From contig JBAMJR010000154.1 in the NCBI GenBank assembly GCA_038501785.1, positions 4,660,001 through 4,724,000 on the forward strand: a stretch of 64,000 nt of DNA. The letters are read 5' to 3'. Each line of letters starts with the position of its first letter. The first letter of the stretch is position 1. Origin of the DNA: Myoxocephalus aenaeus. Taxonomy: Eukaryota; Chordata; Actinopteri; Perciformes; Cottidae. The position numbers were made by a program, and so were the translations under genes. Shown piece after piece: positions 26,640 to 38,700 of this stretch. The notes under the pieces were generated by a model, which saw nothing but the letters and a program-made list of their open reading frames with translations, was not told the origin of the DNA and did not search any database.

Positions 26640-29079
26640 TAAACGCTCCATGACACAGACACCAACACTGCTCCATCCAAATCTCCCCCTGACAACGCGT
26701 GCAACACACATTCGTCCAACACTCTCCCTCTTCCCAGTCCCATCAACGGACAAGACCTGACTGGAATGGCGTAATTCTGGGGGATAATTCATGGATCATT
26801 TTGGGATAATCTCCAGCAAACCATTCGGAGCGCTGCCACCCAGTTTGCCCGCAGCCTGATTACCAGGCTCCCTATGCCAGCCACTTGTAGTGACCAGCAC
26901 CGCCAGCAACCACTTTGCTGCATGCAAACAAACAAAACAAACAAGGACCTCCAGCAGGAAAACATCCAGCTCTGCTTGCAGATACTAAATACTGAAGGTT
27001 AATGAAAAGAAACACGCGAAGGACAAATCCAAAACACCAATGTAAAGGCATCTTGTCATATGCAAAGGTGTGGAGAGCATACACACCGAGCATCCTCCAG
27101 GCATGACAGCTGAGGGGATTTTCATTATGTGTGATTGCCATCTTGTGGTAGGAGTAACTAGACGATTAAAAGTAAATGTATAACCTTTACTGTGCCATGC
27201 AATTACATATTAAATTCCAGTTTTAACCAAGGCCAAAATAGGCAATTTCTACATCTTTATTTTAAGGACTTCAGACCAAGAGATTAAGCCATAGACATTA
27301 GAATTTAAAACAAAAATGTAGTCACTAAAGCATTAAAAACAGCAGTCACACTAACTTGCTGTTACATGATACCTTAATGTTAAGATTATATCATTACATT
27401 GGTAAGATCAATTAATTTGCATAAACATTGTGCGCACACAGGCAAGGTGCTGCACCTCTGGTTCATATGTTGATAAATACTGACATCTAGTGGCTCAACC
27501 TAAAAACTGCGCATGGATCATGGGTTTGAACCCGAGTAAATACCACCACCTCTTGGCCAACAAACCCCTGTAACAACTAGTAAAGAAAGGCTAAACACGT
27601 TTTTTACACACTTATTTGTTTCAGTACAACAAAGATTGTTTCAGTACATTTGAATATTCTCATATAAATCATAACTCAGATAAAAAGTGATGTTAACTCT
27701 CCTGTAACACTTACGTGACTACTTAATCGTGAATGCAATATTCAGTTGTCTGCATACGTTAGCGACTCATCTCTACTGAGAAGTTACACATGTTGACCGC
27801 TGCTAAACTACGCAGATTACTTTGGACAATATTGCACTTGAAATGTGCATTTCCCTCTCTACTGTGTGCACACATGCAGATCAAATGGTTCCTGTCTGTG
27901 CAGGAGCATGCAAACTCCCCTGAGACACTCTAAGAGACTCACACAAACACAGTTCACCCAAATAAAGTGTCATTTCAGGTTTACTCACCATAGTTAAGAC
28001 ATCTATCTCTTAGGCAGTAACATCAAAGCAAACGTGTTTACAGTTTTCAGTTTTTGAATTCAAGTCATTAACAGCATCTCCCTCTACTGTCACACAACTT
28101 TGTCCAGGATATAGTATCAAAAACATTTCACAAAAAAGGATAAAAATCAAGGAAGTCAAGCTTTTCCCGTAGCATCCAGAAGAAAGGGTGTCTCCAGCCT
28201 CACAGTTTGTGAAAATAAAAATCAGTCCTCGATGAAATGGTGAAACTGTAACAGCTGCTTAGAGCAGATGCAGGAAGCAGGGTCCCTTTCGGTCAGTCCA
28301 TCACTCCACAGAGCACTTAAGTCCAGCACTTTTTTTTTTAGTCCCACTGTTTGAGAATGTCAGACAGAAAGATTCACTTCTTTAAGACTGTGTCGACTCA
28401 GCTGAGGATCATCTCACGGAAGCAGCTGTGACCTGTTCGATTACAGATGATGGCAGTGAGCGATCCAGACTGATGCGTCGAAGTGGCGTGAGAGCTCACC
28501 TGTTTTGCCCAGCCACCCATCCTGTCTCCAGGCGGTGAAAGCCCTCCTGTCAGTTTTATACCACCGGTCTCCTCTCTCATCTTCCCCCTCGCCTGTTAGA
28601 CATTCACTGATTTGCTCTGCTCCATCTCTGCACTTGACCAATCCCCTCTATCAGCTCCACCGCTCTCAACTCTACACAGATTTGCACTGTGCAACCTATT
28701 CCACTTTTAAGATACTCTCACTCACTTGCCTTCTCCCCCCACTGCTGCCAAACCAGTCACCTGTAGACTTAGTACTCAAAGCCATTTCCCAATCTCCCGC
28801 CCTCCTCGCCTCATTCTTATCTTGTCTATCTACCCTTTTCCCATCATTTTCCACCTCAACTCCCACTCGGTTTTCCCTCCTATCCACTTTTAGTCCTTTC
28901 ACTTCCTCTAATAAGTCCTCAGCCTCTACCCAACCATTACCAATTTTCTCTGACCCACTATTTGCTATTAGCCCCTCGTCTTCCTCCTCCCCTTCCTCTT
29001 ATCCCTCCACTCTCCATCCTTGTCTCTGCCTATCCTCCTTATATATCCTCAGCCTTAGCTTTGCCTTCTCCCCATCTCC
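25381..29079. other. no gene; includes (AC)n at 26589-26636
   Basis: No supported exon on either strand. 25490-25700 and 28505-29080 are pyrimidine-rich and open long low-complexity frames. 26945-26965 and 27871-27905 are the two segments that recur in the rearranged site at 31558-31632. TGACATCTAGTGG at about 27481 is a word common in fish repeats. Confidence 0.4.
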
Positions 29080-29330
29080 AGCAGCATGAATATATTATTA
29101 TCTACACAATGGGGCCCTGCTTATTGTTTATGAATTACCAGCCTTGCGGCCAAACAAAGCCTATTTTCATAAGAAACCTCCATTTCATTTCAGCTCCAAT
29201 TAGATTGGGGGCTAAAGAATAGGAGTCCTCAGGCCTCAGCCCCTAAGGATGGCAGGTCCATTCAGCTTCATTCAATGGGGCCTTATTGCTTTCCCATACA
29301 AAAGAGCACGTGGACGGGCTTTCAGACTGA
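29080..29330. promoter_or_regulatory. candidate regulatory block
   Basis: Repeat-free, with TTATTGTTTATGAATTACC, GCCAAACAAAGCC (SOX/forkhead-like) and CTCCAATTAGATTGG. Resembles a conserved non-coding element in texture; unproven. Confidence 0.3.
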
Positions 29331-31520
29331 AACACCAACCAAAAATGACTGGGAGACAGTACTGTACAATAACAAATCTTTAAAGAAAAGACACTGAGTG
29401 CTTATCCTCCCATCCATCAATTCATCCCTCACTCTTCGCTTTCTTCTTCTCCTCTGTTCATATATTGTAAGACCTGGACATTAATGACAGACAGTTGAAA
29501 GAGAAAGGGAGAGAAAGAAAGAGAAGAAGAAAGAGGCAGAGCAGCTCAGTTTTTCACAATACATGTCAAGTCTAAATGATCACAGGCTGCTGAATAGACA
29601 GATGGAAGGGAAAAGAGGTGAGTCGTATGTATGTGTGTGTACAGCTGATTGATTCTCTGCTTTGAAAAGAGAGAGAAAGGAGTGAACGAAAGAGAGAAGA
29701 AGACCTTGATGCTTTTTCTGAGCTCCACAATAGTCGGGGAGTCTGAGCCGTATTGTGGAGCACCCACAGTGACAAGCTGTCACTCCATCCCGGGAGGAAG
29801 AAAGAGGCAGAGGAAGTGAAGAGGGTCTGGGACAGGTCAGAACACTGATAATAAACGTCTGCCTCTTCAATTCAAAAGTTTCTCACCAACCAGACCCTTG
29901 ACAGGAAGAAGAACGCTCTCAAGTTTGTCGCGGGGAAACGGGAGAAGAAAGAAAGGAAAGTTAGTGTGCTAATGTGCCTCCACCTGGGAAGAAGATAAGA
30001 TCTAGAAGCCAAGAGACCCAGGTAAACTTCCCAGTAGCAAGGCAGTGGCTCTTTCCATTCTCTGCTTTCTTTGGGACCGAGAGGCTGTCGGCCAGCCAAA
30101 CACTGTGAGAGGCAGGCCGACCAGATCAGAGCATGACAACGCTGGCATGGCTTTATCTGAGGAGATCTGCTTCACGGGATGAGTGATATTCAACGTGAAA
30201 CAAAAGGAAACTGTTTTCATTACCAGTGGTGAGTGGACAAGGTGAGAATCACAGTGAAAAGGTTGACATCTGTGCTTATTCATCCAACAGCAGCAGAATG
30301 GGTTCATCTCCCTCCATAAAGCTTGGCGCGATTATCAGGGTTCACAAAAGATTTCAATAGGTTGGTTGCTTCAAAAAGAGGTGGCACACACACAAACTCA
30401 GACAACCGAACACAACTAATTATTATTTTTGTTAAATCAACGACAAGATGCAACCAATATCATTGCCATGCAAACCTACTTTCTGCCCTTTTAAGTTTAT
30501 TTCAAAATGCCACCACTTTCATGTTTCAACTTATGCGGAACAGATTTGTAATGTGAACACAAAACATGTATTCACGTCGGTCTAACCGTGCCAGCGTACG
30601 CCTTCAGCACAGCAGCGATTGGGGAGTGATGATACGAAAACGTAACAACTTACTAACTAGCTAACGGGGGCCGAGATAGGACTCATGAAACATGAGAAAT
30701 AGCTTAATTTAGTCATTGCCTCTAATTCCAAATATTACAAGAAAAAATTCAGAGGCTGCTGAAGTGAAAGCACTGTCAGGAGATACGCTAATAGCACTGA
30801 ACACCCGTGCACAATAGTATCACACACCGAGTACACAAGCAATGAGCTCTTATCCATGAGCAATGATACATAAACATGAGCCTGGAAATATTAGCAACAG
30901 TTATTCTGTTGCTAACACTTGTTAACAGACAAGCAGAAATGCTACTTGGGCCGCAGCAGCATTAGCATTTGAACTGTTAGCATATCACGTTTAAAGAGTG
31001 CAGCGGCAACATGGCAGACGGAAACTGTACTCAAACCAAACAGACCGCCTTTTTGCAAAGGGTACGTGCGTTGGATACTAGTGGCAGTGTATCACGCCTG
31101 GGCGGAGTTGCACAGCTAATTCACAACCTGAAAAGTTTGGTACAAAAAACTATAAAAATAAGAAGAAAACATGTTATAATACTTTTGTTTTTAGGAAAAG
31201 CACATTACCATTATGAATAACTTCTACTTTTGATGACAAACACTCCTTACCTGAGCCGTGGAATGGCTAGTTTCATCAACAGTGCTTGCTTACTGTCACA
31301 TATTATTACTTTTAGTACCACAGCTGCCCTCACACACTACATATTGTTGCATATGCATTCAATTGGGACATACTACTTTGTCATAAAATTGCCAAATCTG
31401 CAAAATAGGCTACGGTCATGCCAAGCCATATGGCATTAACTGCCATTTGAAGTTGCTCTCACTTTGTTGTTGATTACTGTAAGCAATATACTGTATGATA
31501 AGTATTAATAATAATTAGAC
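29331..31520. other. no gene identified
   Basis: Purine-rich patches (29490-29540, 29660-29720, 29790-29830), then ordinary sequence. The possible short exon at 31011-31061 is listed separately. Confidence 0.4.
31011..31061 (+). CDS. possible small first exon, unrecognised
   Basis: GGCAACATGG opens 17 codons (MADGNCTQTKQTAFLQR) running straight into AAAGG|gtacgtgc, a donor-like site. The start context and donor are good, but no downstream partner exon was found. On the plus strand such a gene would run towards the arhgef7 3' end. Most likely chance or a repeat fragment. Confidence 0.12.
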
Positions 31521-31667
31521 TGACACGCATAACCTTAGTTTATGTTGAGAAAAATTGGACCTCCAGCAGGAAAACATTGGACATTGAAAACAATGTTTCC
31601 TGCACAGACAGGAAACATTTGATCTGCATGTGACACGCATAACCTTAGTTTATGTTGAGAAAAATTG
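31521..31667. repeat. 37-bp direct repeat enclosing DNA copied from two nearby sites
   Basis: 31521-31557 and 31631-31667 are identical (TGACACGCATAACC at the start). Between them, 31557-31577 equals 26945-26965 in the same orientation (21 of 21), and 31598-31632 equals the reverse complement of 27871-27905 (34 of 35). Both copied segments overlap the direct repeats by one or two bases. Confidence 0.92.
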
Positions 31668-31850
31668 CCTTGTATAAATCATGTATAACCAAATCTCAGG
31701 TGGGATTTGGGGTTCTGAGGCCCGAGGACAGTTTGTATCCGGCCATGGTGTTTTCGAGTGAGTGCGTCTTTGTCTGAGAGGCTAAGAGAGCAGAGTCTCC
31801 TTGTTGGAGCAGATTTAGCAGGAACTCAAAGTCATTCTTGTAAGAACACG

Positions 31851-32623
31851 TTTATTTCTCCCAAAGGACAAAGGCTCATCTTTTAGCAGTATTTACATTA
31901 TACAGTACAACTTCAATATCTGTACAATTCCCTAGGATCCCTAGAAAGAAAGTCAATCCGCAAAGTGGTCAAACAATAAAGAGGACAAAAAATGGCAAAC
32001 AATAATATAAAAACAGACTCAAAAGTTGAGTTTCCTGCCACAATCTTCCCCTCCTCCTGTGTTAGGAAAAGACGGCGCAAAAATCAATTCACATAAAATA
32101 AATAACATAAGAGAGGTTATGAAATGGTATGGTTCAAGTTCAGACTTGTCTAAGACCTTTGTGACCATTATCACCATCAAAGTACCATATATGTACCATT
32201 GGACAGCCGACCGTTAAATGATTGTAGACAGAGGGAGAGGACGTCTCTCCACTTGTCTTCCAGCCACGCTGAACACCGCCGAAGACACCGATGATGGATG
32301 TTGAAGTTGTGGACACACTCAGGGTCAAAGTGTGTAATCTCCTCACCATCCTCGTTGGTGTTGGAATGTTACCGTGGTGGTAGACGGGCGACCCTGTTCA
32401 GCGTCACGTCGCAGTAAACGCACACATCCATCTCAAACAAGCACACAATTACCTGCTGACAGATTCACTCGTCCTCTCACTCACAACCAACCTTAAATTA
32501 TGTTTGTGATTGTGTGGACTTCACTCACTCTCTCTCTCTCACATACACACGGAGAGCAAGGCCACACATGTTCATGCTTTCTTTCTCTTTTTAAGCTTCA
32601 GGTGGAGATCGTGCACAAGACCC
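31851..32623 (-). other. arhgef7 3' untranslated region with poly(A) signal
   Basis: Reading on the minus strand after the TGA there is no further coding. The first canonical AATAAA I see is at 31851-31856 (TTTATT on the plus strand), 770 bases past the stop, which is taken as the likely end of the long transcript. Actual cleavage position is inferred. Confidence 0.5.
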
Positions 32624-32746
32624 TCAGAGGTTTGTCTCATCCCATGTTGGGTCATTCATGCTCTTTAACACCCTCTTCACAACTTTTTCCAGATCCTTCC
32701 GCGCTCTCTGCTCTTCCTCCAGTGACCTCTTCATTTTCTTATTATC
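32624..32746 (-). CDS. arhgef7: arhgef7 exon 21 (coiled coil, PDZ ligand, stop)
   Basis: Residues 763-802: DNKKMKRSLEEEQRARKDLE, then a basic helix and MNDPTWDETNL with TGA at 32624-32626. The final DETNL is the PDZ ligand of beta-PIX bound by Shank and Scribble. Acceptor ttttccacacag|GATAAT. Confidence 0.96.
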   Translation of the reverse strand, partial: DNKKMKRSLEEEQRARKDLEKVVKRVLKSMNDPTWDETNL

Positions 32747-35700
32747 CTGTGTGGAAAAACAGTCTTATCATTCATGTCATTCACCCAAATAATGGGAAAC
32801 ACACTGATGTTTCAATCTTCGTATGTGCCAGAGAACAGAGAACGACTCCAAATGCATTTAAATTCTAAAAACATGATGCCTACTCTTCACCATTACAGCT
32901 CATTTGAACTGAGTAATATATATGATAAATCACACCATCATGCTCCTTACATCCCATTCATAAACATTCACCTGTTTCAGCTCCTGAACCTCATCCCTCA
33001 GGCCGTACACCACGTCCACCAGACTCCTTCAAGATATGTACAAGTCAGCACATCAGTGATGCCCACAAGGCTGGCTATTAGAGGATAGGCTCATACTTTT
33101 CAAGTCCATATTAAAACAGCCTTTACATAACAAAGGCTGTGGATTTTGTCCCCCATCGCTTACATTTGATTCACATGAGGAATGGATCACTTCCCAACCA
33201 GTGTGGACGAGAGGACAATTACATCATTGCACATATGGGTGTGAGTATTACTTGAAAAGATGAAAGCGTATCCTTTAGCTCTGCGCAGTAACATAAAACA
33301 AAGTTGAAAAGATGAATGAGTTTGCCGTCTTGGTTCGGACTACAGAGCCTCTGTGTTGTTGTTTTATAATCCTTTTAAGCATAGGCTCAACTCATAACCA
33401 TCAGCTACACTATAGTGAACATTTTCAAAATGTCTGTTCCGCACAGCATGATTGGTTGATGCCTTTATTCACGGTGAAAAAGCGCTGAAAAAAATCAACC
33501 TCTACTTTTTTGAGCGTTTGTGTGAAAGTCATGACAAAAAAACGTTTGGGAAAAAATTAATTGATGTCTGAAAATAGTCCCAGACAAATGCATGATTTAC
33601 TCCTGTTTAAGTGATGTTTGCAACAAATATACAGTGCCCAGCTGATTTAGAAAATGACTGAGCTTTTTAAAAACATGAAGTTGTACACTTGTGACAAATG
33701 AACAAATCGGCTTTGGGCATCGTTGGTTCTGGTCTTTACGATATGTTGACAACGTGAATCACGCATATGAGAAGCATGAGAAAGAGATGTTTCTATTATC
33801 TTACTTTTCTTCTACAGTACTTTGTCCATTGCGACGGGGATCCTCCACCAGGATCTTCCTCTCACCGGGGATGATCACATGCAGCCCCGATTCCCTTTGC
33901 GGCCCTGTTTTAAAACACAAGAGCACTCAACACTCGGTACTGTTCTGTCTCCTTAAGATGAGTCAGTGCAGAACTCCTCACTGGAGCGAGTTACAGTCAG
34001 CATCAAAGAGAACCAAGCAGTGGTAGTAGTGGCGTGTTAGTCATGCACAGATGAGACATCAGACAAGAGCCAGACAAAAGTGAAAAGGAAACAAGAGGCT
34101 GTGGAGACATCTGGCAACAACAACAAAAAATACACAAATCTATTCATTCATTCACATTTCTTTGTCAATCAGAAATGAATGAGAACCCCACCATTTACAC
34201 GCTAAACACAACCAGATTTGCTGTTCTCACAAATCAACTAGAATGCCAGAGTCTATCAAATGACAGATTTATTCAAAACTCATAATACAGCGTAATGGGA
34301 CTTGAACACTTCAGCAGAGTAGAACAAATACACTGAAGGCGCTGTTTGCAGGTAAGACATGGTCACATGTGTGAACTGAATACAGCATCAGAGCACACAG
34401 AGGACACTGTTAGTCGTAGACAGTTGGTCTCTTCTCACCCTGCCTGTTTGACTTCTTAAACCACAGAATACACCCGTCACAAAGTATAGCACATGATATA
34501 AGGACAGTGATATTCTTAGCTCAAATACTCATAGAAGGTAGAATGGACTTTATTTTCTTGCTCCATGACAACTAATATGTACAGAAAGGGAGACTATGTG
34601 CTCTTATATTTCAAGTCCACTCTGACAGTCTTCTGAGATTGAATGAGTAGCTCACGTAGAAATGTTCCTGTATAATCACGGTCTCTCGTTTCTATTATTT
34701 TATTTTTTTTACCCTCAATGCTTTCAAAACACCAAAGGAGAGCATTTACACTACGAATGAGCATTTACTTTACAGTAACACTGAATACTCAAGGCTACCT
34801 TTAGGACTATATCATACACACTCTAGGCAGACGACAAAAAGTACAGATATTAACAGATTCTATCCCCCACCCCCACTGGCCCGTTACATGATTGTGCAAA
34901 ATAATTCGAACACTTCATGTTATAATTTTCAGTGTAAACTTTGATACAGAGCAATAAAATTGTAAAATAGAAAATAAATGATTCTTCCAGGGATCATTTT
35001 GTAAACATTGACATACAGAAATAAAATTTAAATAAATTAAGAAAACAAACACCTGTAAACAAAATAATGAATACAACAAAGGAATCATTACAGAAACAGT
35101 AAATAGTACTGTAACATGGACCGATATATTCCATCTGTCACCCACATTGCTTGCTGTAAGAGGAGATACACTCTACTGTAAGTGGATGCCAACCTGTACT
35201 TGTAATACCAACACTGGAAAAATACTTCTTCATAAAAATAGTCATTAATGCAAGAGATAGCATGGGAAGCCTCACAAGCCAGACACCACTAAGGCATGTC
35301 TGGCGTATGAGGCCGCAGCATAGGTGCAAGTGTTGTGACACAAAGGGGTGTTTGTTGTTACATTAAGCTAACCTGGTCAAATTGTCAGAGTTTAGTAACA
35401 GCTACAACAGTTCAACAATTTTGGAAAATAGACTTATTTGTGTTATCGAGTATGATGAGAAGATTGATGTACTCTTATGTATGTACAGCAAATATGACGC
35501 TAGAGCTAGCTACAGTTGCTTTGGTTAGCTTAGCTTAGCTTAGCGTAAAGACTGGAAGCAGAGGAGCCAAGCTAATTTTAAGTAATTTGCTGTTCTCTTG
35601 GTACATAACTAGAAGATTGAAACATGAAAATTAGATTACACTCATTTGCTTAATTTTCACTGTATAATCATTGCCGCTTGGTCTCTTTCGCCACTTTTAT

Positions 35701-38700
35701 TTATTTCATAATTATCTATTTTTTGTTCTTATTTATCTTGGTGGGTTTTAGACTCCTACTCTTACATACACGGGATAACAAAGGTGTATCGTATACAGTG
35801 AGCTCTAGAGGTGCTGATAGCTGGACACATCCCGTTTCCACTCTAAATGCTGAGCTACGTTAATCTGCTCCTGGCTGCAGTGTTGTTTTAAATGGACAGA
35901 TCTGTGGGTGATACTGATCTTCTCAACGAACTCTCAGAAAGAAAGAAAAATAAGTGTTGTTCCAAAATATTAAACTATTCCTTTAACTAGGAGTCATTAA
36001 GCAAAAGGCATTCAATTTGTATTACAGTACTGTAGCTGAGTTAACAGTAGTTTACACAGTAGTTAACAGTGTATTCGTGTCAGGCTGGTATGCTCTGCCT
36101 GGTTGAAATTAATCTTTGTATCTTGTCAACACACTAACTTGAGGTTTCAAACTAAATATAAATGCAACCCTGTAGAACCACTGACAGACCGCAACATTAC
36201 TGGATGGAAGATCAGACGTTTAAGGATGATACTTAAAAGGACTACACAATACAGTGAAATCTCAAAATGAATGACTTAAAGGGTCAGTTTACCAAAAATC
36301 TAAAACAAACGACTTTCTCATTCTGTGACAGAGAAAGTAGTCCAGGTGACTATCTGCATTCACACCAATACAAGGAATTTAGTTTGTGGTGCTCACAGGA
36401 TAGAAGAAATAAACTTCCAAAAGGACGTGTTGGTAAAGCTGGTAACAGTTTTTGTAGTGACAATTTCAAACTAGTTTGAATTAAACTGTTGACATTGAGA
36501 TCTTTGGATTCTCCAGAGTAATGGGGAAAGACACAATGGTGTGTAAATACCATTTTTCAAAGCTGGGAGCACCACAAACTAGATTGTATTCACTTTGAAT
36601 GTATCAGATTTGAAGAAATCTCAGAGAAAGTGGGCAAATAATATTGTATTTTTGCTCAATTGACCCTTTAAATTCACCATCTTATCCTAGCTCTTATCCT
36701 TTCACAAACTATAACATTTTGCAAATAATTCGTAGTATTTAGTAGCTTTTGGTCGTGTGGTACGTTAAATCTAAACCTGCTTAGTAACATGTATAAAGAT
36801 AAAAAAATTATGAAAACAGCAATGTTATTAAGAATTTGGATGTTTCAATTGCATGCCACTATATTATCAGGCGGCAGGGGCATGTGTGCCTGAACCTGTG
36901 CGTGTGTGTATGGCATCTGTGCTATGTTTGAGCATACATGCTCTGGAAACACATACTGGAGAGAAGTAGTACATGGTAAATTGAATACACTTGTCGTTCC
37001 TGAATTACATCTGAATATCAGACAGGAAAAGCTCAGTCCCCATCTCTCCCTCCAATAGTTATCCCTCCCATATATTCCACTCCAACACCCCTCTACTCCC
37101 TGCTGAGAGTCTGCCACATGTATGGTCAAACAAGGGGAGTGGTCACATTCAAGATAAATTAACAAGAATTACCAAACACTTACTGCATGACAACTACACA
37201 AAGAGAGGAGGCACATAAAAGGGAAAGTGGCAAAGGCAACAGGGAGATGCTTAAAAACATCTTAAAACAAACAATCTGAAAAATAAATAAACCAAATAAG
37301 TTAACAAAAGAATTAACAAATATATAATAGAAAATAAATAGATAAATTAAAAAAAATCAAGTTCCTTTGAATACATTGACGTAAAAGAGGTAAGCGCGCT
37401 GTACGTTACATTACAGTACAGCGTGGCAGTACTGTACGTCCTTTAGTTCTGGTGAGAGATGCAGCTCTTACGCGGTACTGAACCCATCCTGTAACTGTGG
37501 GTGGTCCAGATGGAGTCATAGTCAGAGTCCTCCGAAAGGTCAGAGGACAACTCTGGCCTTGACACGCTGCTACGGCGGCCTGGCGAGTCCGTACAGGACC
37601 GGTCCGCGTCGGCCAGCACGTGGTTGTGCATCAGGTCGGTGCCTTGCCAGGCTGGTCGGAGCGGGGCGAAGATTGGTCGGTGACGTTGCGAATGTAGAAG
37701 TAGGAAATGGGAGAGGAAAAGCGGAATGGTGGTGCAGAAGGAGGAGGTAGCATATGTAGCACGCAACAAATGATCGATCATAAAACAAAATAATAAAAAA
37801 AACAATGAGAGATGCAGGATGGAGAAAGCAAAAAATTATGAGAAAAAGAAGGAACTCCAGGAAAATCAGATCGATGCCAAAAAGTGAGGAGTGGAGGAGA
37901 GACAGACAGAAGGAGAAGATACTGTTAGAAAGATCAGTTCAGAATACCAGGGTTAAAGAAAGGCTTTGAGTAAAAGAATACAGGTAGAGCAGTAACAACG
38001 ACTGCAAGCGCCAGTATGAACCGCTCTTCTTTTGTGCATGCACATACTCTATAGAAGTAAGAGTTGGTGTTTTCTTACTGGAGTTAAGGGTCTGCCTGGT
38101 TTTAGCGCTGGTGCAGTATGCCTCGATAACCTTTAGGATCTGGGCATCTTCTTCTAGAGCAGCTGTACCTGAGGAAGAGAAAGTGAAGGGGAAATAATCA
38201 ATTTACATGCTCATGCCCCTCAATCCCCTGGAAGCACCAATAACAGCGTCTACAAACATTTAAAGTTGTTAAATGAGTGAGATGAGAAGATCAATAACAC
38301 TCTCATACCTGTCCATGTTTAACGGACATATACATAGCAGTGTTATCGATTTTCTCATCTAACTCTCAGTAAGAACGCACGTTTTCCAAAAGTGTTCCTT
38401 TGATATGAAAACATAAAATACATTTGGTATATTTGTTAAGTTCAACACAAACTCTGGACATAAATAGGAAATATGTTAAACATACTCTTCCTCAAAGCAA
38501 ATTCCTCCTCAGACTGTTTCCTCTCAGGCTTGCGCTTGGGAAGGAGTTTCTTCACACTCTTAGGACTTTTACTAAGATCCTGAAAATAGACAGACGTGAG
38601 ACAATTATATGACAGTTAACCCAAGAACATATAAAGAAGTCATAACTACACAACAACACAGGCCCTCACCTCCTTGTAGCAGAGGGCTGCAGAGGGTCGT

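Larger units (their letters stand above)
33905..37442. other. arhgef7 intron between exons 18/19a and 19b; includes MITEs
   Basis: Mostly AT-rich. It would also hold the 3' UTR of the isoform ending at 37443. Contains the two miniature elements listed at 35393-35995 and 36276-36671. No other exon is recognised. Confidence 0.5.

Noticed and set aside
28505..29089. 194-codon plus-strand frame rich in Ser/Pro/Leu
   Set aside because: It follows a pyrimidine-rich stretch (TCC/CTC words), has no domain or splice context, and its composition alone explains the lack of stops.
33691..34026. 111-codon plus-strand frame
   Set aside because: Antisense to arhgef7 exon 19b, whose minus-strand reading matches beta-PIX.
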